Origin: Nocardia caishijiensis NBRC 108228
GTDB lineage: Bacteria; Actinomycetota; Actinomycetes; Mycobacteriales; Mycobacteriaceae
Direction of reading: 5' to 3'
Assembly: GCF_001612825.1 (NCBI RefSeq)
Contig: NZ_BDBE01000030.1
Location: 522,489-586,488 of the forward strand
DNA length: 64,000 nucleotides
The notes beneath the pieces are model-generated. The model was not told where the DNA came from. It saw only the letters and a program-made list of their open reading frames with translations, and did no database searches. Shown in pieces: positions 61,860-64,000 of this stretch (positions are counted from its first letter, which is position 1; each line of letters opens with the position of its first letter). The position numbers were made by a program, and so were the translations under genes.

Positions 61860-62084
61860 ATGGAGCATCTGGTGCGCACCGCAACCACCCTGCCCGTTCC
61901 TGCGGCCCCTGTCCTGGCCACAGCCGACGCCCGCCTGGTGTCGCGCCTGCGCAACCGCGGCCTGCGCGCGCTACTGGCCACCGCGGCCGGGCTCTCCACT
62001 CAGAACCAGCTACGCCTGGGAGCTGTCGCGGAAACTCTGAGCGAGACCGAAGGCCTGCACCACCCCCACACCGCCCAACTCTGA
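61860..62084 (+). CDS. Small unknown protein
   Basis: A 74-residue protein (MEHLVRTATTLPVPAAPVLA), helical and Leu/Ala-rich, with coding-like third-position GC. GGAG lies six bases before the ATG. No family is recognised; expression is uncertain. Confidence 0.5.
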   Translation: MEHLVRTATTLPVPAAPVLATADARLVSRLRNRGLRALLATAAGLSTQNQLRLGAVAETLSETEGLHHPHTAQL

Positions 62085-62225
62085 CCGGAGCGGCGGGCCG
62101 AGCCCGTTGGTCGGCCCGCCACGGAGCTCCACTGTTCTACCGCAGACCGGCCGGGGATCGGCTGGCCGATGAGGGCGAGCGGAACGAAGCAGTTCAAGCC
62201 TTCCGACACGTGGCTGCGGTCACCG

Positions 62226-63365
62226 TCAGGGCATCGACGGCCCGGGTCGCCCGCCGGTCGACGTTCGTACGAGGGCAGCGAGAGCCGCGTCGATCGCGTG
62301 GGGTCGGGGGCGCCCTGACGGCGCCAGGGTGTTCCAGCGCTGAAGATTCAGCGCGACGGAGGCCTGGCGGTTTCGGTCGGGGCTGATCAGGGTGATGGCG
62401 CCGCCACCCCAGACGGAGCCGTCGTGCCCCCAGAAGATGCCGCTACCTGGAACCTGCAACCGATGCAGACCCAGCCCGTAGTCGATGGTCTTGCCTTCGA
62501 AGGAAATCACCGAGACGGTGCGCCGCATCCGTTCCAGCATCGGGCGGCTGATGATCTCACCGGCGAGCAGCAGATCGAAGAACCGGTTGAGGTCGGCGAC
62601 AGTGGAGATCAGGGAAGCCGCCGGGCCAACCCATGACATGTCGTACACGCTGTAGTCGCGCGGCGGGTCGATCATGCCGAACCACGATTCGTAATGATGG
62701 GAGTGCGGCCCCTCGATGTCGGGACCGGCGGGCAGTTCGGTGTGGCGCAGACCGGCACGTTCGATGACATTTCGGGTGATGAACTCTTCCGCCGAAGTCC
62801 CCGTGACCGCCTCGATGAGCTGACACAGCAGCAGGTAGTTGGTGTTCGAGTACACCCCTGGTGATGCGCCCGGCACACCGACGGCCGGTGCGGCGACGCC
62901 CAACCCGATCAGCTCGACACGGTTGAACTGGGTGAACCTGTTGTCGTCCAAGCTTTTCGGTGTCGTCTCGGCCAGATCGGGGAACGCCGCCAGGGACGGG
63001 TAGGCGTGCGGGAGGTATTCGGCGAGACCACTGGTGTGGTTGATGAGCATCGCGACCGTGATCACGGCGCCGCGCTCGCCGGGGACCAGATGCGGCAGAT
63101 AGTGGCCGATCGGCGTATCGAGCCCGATCTGGCCGCCATCGGCCAACTGCAGCACTGCGGCGGCGGTGAACGTCTTGGTGATGCTGCCGACGCGATGTCG
63201 CATATCGGCGGTGACGGGTCGGCCGGTGGTGAGGTCGGCGATCCCGGCGGCGCCGCGCCAGATCTGTTCGCCTGCACGTGCTTCGGCGAAGACTCCGGGC
63301 ACACCGGCGCGGTGCACCGCGTCGAGTGCGGCCTGTAGTTCGTCGGGGTCAAGGGAGTTGCTCAC
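62226..63365 (-). CDS. Serine hydrolase of the beta-lactamase / D-alanyl carboxypeptidase family
   Basis: A 379-residue class C-like hydrolase with SxxK (VGSITKTF), YxN (VYSNTNYLL) and the third motif region HDGSVWGGG. No signal peptide is evident, so it may be an intracellular esterase or peptidase rather than a penicillin-binding protein. The GTG start at 63365 is preceded by AGAGGA. It faces a convergent small gene and is downstream of the AraC gene. Confidence 0.82.
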   Translation of the reverse strand: MSNSLDPDELQAALDAVHRAGVPGVFAEARAGEQIWRGAAGIADLTTGRPVTADMRHRVGSITKTFTAAAVLQLADGGQIGLDTPIGHYLPHLVPGERGAVITVAMLINHTSGLAEYLPHAYPSLAAFPDLAETTPKSLDDNRFTQFNRVELIGLGVAAPAVGVPGASPGVYSNTNYLLLCQLIEAVTGTSAEEFITRNVIERAGLRHTELPAGPDIEGPHSHHYESWFGMIDPPRDYSVYDMSWVGPAASLISTVADLNRFFDLLLAGEIISRPMLERMRRTVSVISFEGKTIDYGLGLHRLQVPGSGIFWGHDGSVWGGGAITLISPDRNRQASVALNLQRWNTLAPSGRPRPHAIDAALAALVRTSTGGRPGPSMP

Positions 63366-63412
63366 GGCATGGGTCCTCTCGCGGTGTTCACCTCGGGCTG
63401 AGGCGCCAACCA

Positions 63413-64000
63413 CTATCGACCGAGCGGATCCGCCGGGTATTGAGAAAATGTTCCCCATGCCTGGTGGCGGTACCGCGCGATATCGGGCAGATACCGCGTG
63501 GCGAGCACGCCGGGCGTGCTGTCGGCGAAGATGGATATGTCCCGGTGCAAATGCGCCTGATCGGCGTACCCGCATTCCGCCGCGACCTCAGCGGCCGTCC
63601 GGCCCCCGAGCAAACCGTCCACCGCGCAACGGAATCGGACCAGCATCGCCGCGCGTTTGGGAGTCAGGCCGATCTGCGCCGCGAACCTCGACCAGAGACG
63701 TTTACGACTCCAGCCGCACGACCGGGCGAGGTCGGCCACGCGTGCCTGCCCCCGGGCGGCGAGGATGTCGTTCCAACACGCCACCACCTCGACGTCCGGC
63801 TCATGGCGCGGATCACGCAGCGCCAGAAAGGATTTCATCAGCGTGAAGCGCTCATCCCAGTCCGTGGCAGCGGCCAGCTGATCCCGCAGACGCCACGCCG
63901 ACCCACCCCACAGCTCGTCCACTCCGACCACGCCGTCACCCAGATCACGCGGGCTCACACCCAACAGCGACCACGCGCGGACCGGCGACATGCGGACCTC
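63413..64000 (-). CDS. AraC-family regulator, 5' end beyond the right edge
   Basis: At least 196 residues are visible, read without a start from the window edge (EVRMSPVRAWSLLGVSPRDL). The C-terminal part is an AraC/XylS double HTH (ARVADLARSCGWSRKRLWSR; AEVAAECGYADQAHLHRDI). The visible N-terminal part matches the region just before the HTH in DUF6597-type AraC proteins. An internal ATG at 63991 exists but the frame stays open and conserved-looking upstream, so the gene is probably longer. It lies 47 bases upstream of the hydrolase gene. Confidence 0.82.
   Translation of the reverse strand, partial: EVRMSPVRAWSLLGVSPRDLGDGVVGVDELWGGSAWRLRDQLAAATDWDERFTLMKSFLALRDPRHEPDVEVVACWNDILAARGQARVADLARSCGWSRKRLWSRFAAQIGLTPKRAAMLVRFRCAVDGLLGGRTAAEVAAECGYADQAHLHRDISIFADSTPGVLATRYLPDIARYRHQAWGTFSQYPADPLGR

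Noticed and set aside
1..64000. tRNA genes, CRISPR arrays, intact insertion sequences or prophage
   Set aside because: No cloverleaf with a T-loop and acceptor stem, no regularly spaced repeats and no transposase were seen; the only mobile-element trace is the recombinase remnant at 54.7-55.0 kb.

Overview
The window is very GC-rich, uses many GTG starts, and carries F420-type enzymes, a KstR-like steroid operator, an antigen 85-type esterase, an MTB12-like lipoprotein and a carotenoid operon. Together these point to a mycolic-acid actinobacterium such as Nocardia or a relative. Several genes have a -10 element about 7 bases before the start codon, as in leaderless mRNAs of this group. The species is inferred from content only.

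Layout. 1-7880: a divergent GntR regulator and a six-gene operon for reductive pyrimidine catabolism (ureidopropionase, dihydropyrimidinase, LLM oxidoreductase, aminotransferase, CoA-acylating semialdehyde dehydrogenase, NCS1 permease). 7927-18557: unlinked genes, including a DDN-like enzyme, a secreted GH1 glycosidase, an AurF-type diiron oxygenase, a LUD protein, a MerR regulator with a ChoD-like cholesterol oxidase, and an IclR regulator. 18626-24518: a sulfation operon (cysD, fused cysN-cysC, DUF1214-like protein, SDR, sulfotransferase).

24880-39618 is the striking region. It holds three paralogous proteins with a Lon-like (S16) Ser/Lys peptidase domain, two of them followed by a membrane helix and a WD40 propeller. 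It also has two ECF-like sigma factors, each overlapping a gene for a 222-residue partner of unknown family, an FtsK-like protein with a degenerate P-loop, an MTB12-like lipoprotein, and a RiPP-like cassette (37-residue peptide, radical SAM enzyme, 2OG-oxygenase-like protein). Four start sites, those of both sigma genes, the FtsK-like gene and the peptide gene, carry the same box: GRCGAACC, 19 bases, then TC followed by a T/A/G-rich pentamer. This suggests one regulon in which the sigma factors control themselves and the peptide cassette, with the S16/WD40 proteins as candidate sensors or proteolytic switches.

40051-57234: a steroid dehydrogenase-like gene under a KstR box with an apparently leaderless start; a carotenoid operon crtE-crtI-crtB; a Gdx/SugE guanidinium exporter under a guanidine-III riboswitch; a HpnE-like desaturase; a TetR gene with its operator; a CrtC/AttH-like protein and a DUF2236 oxygenase. 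There is also a decay zone (a nucleotidyltransferase-multicopper oxidase chimera and a tyrosine recombinase remnant), an MFS transporter and a cyclase. 57292-64000: PadR regulator, VIT-type metal transporter, antigen 85-like esterase, PAS-ANTAR regulator, beta-lactamase-like hydrolase and an AraC regulator cut by the right edge. Gene remnants also lie at 24.5-24.9 kb, 41.8 kb and 58.0 kb. I see no tRNA, rRNA, CRISPR array or intact insertion sequence.
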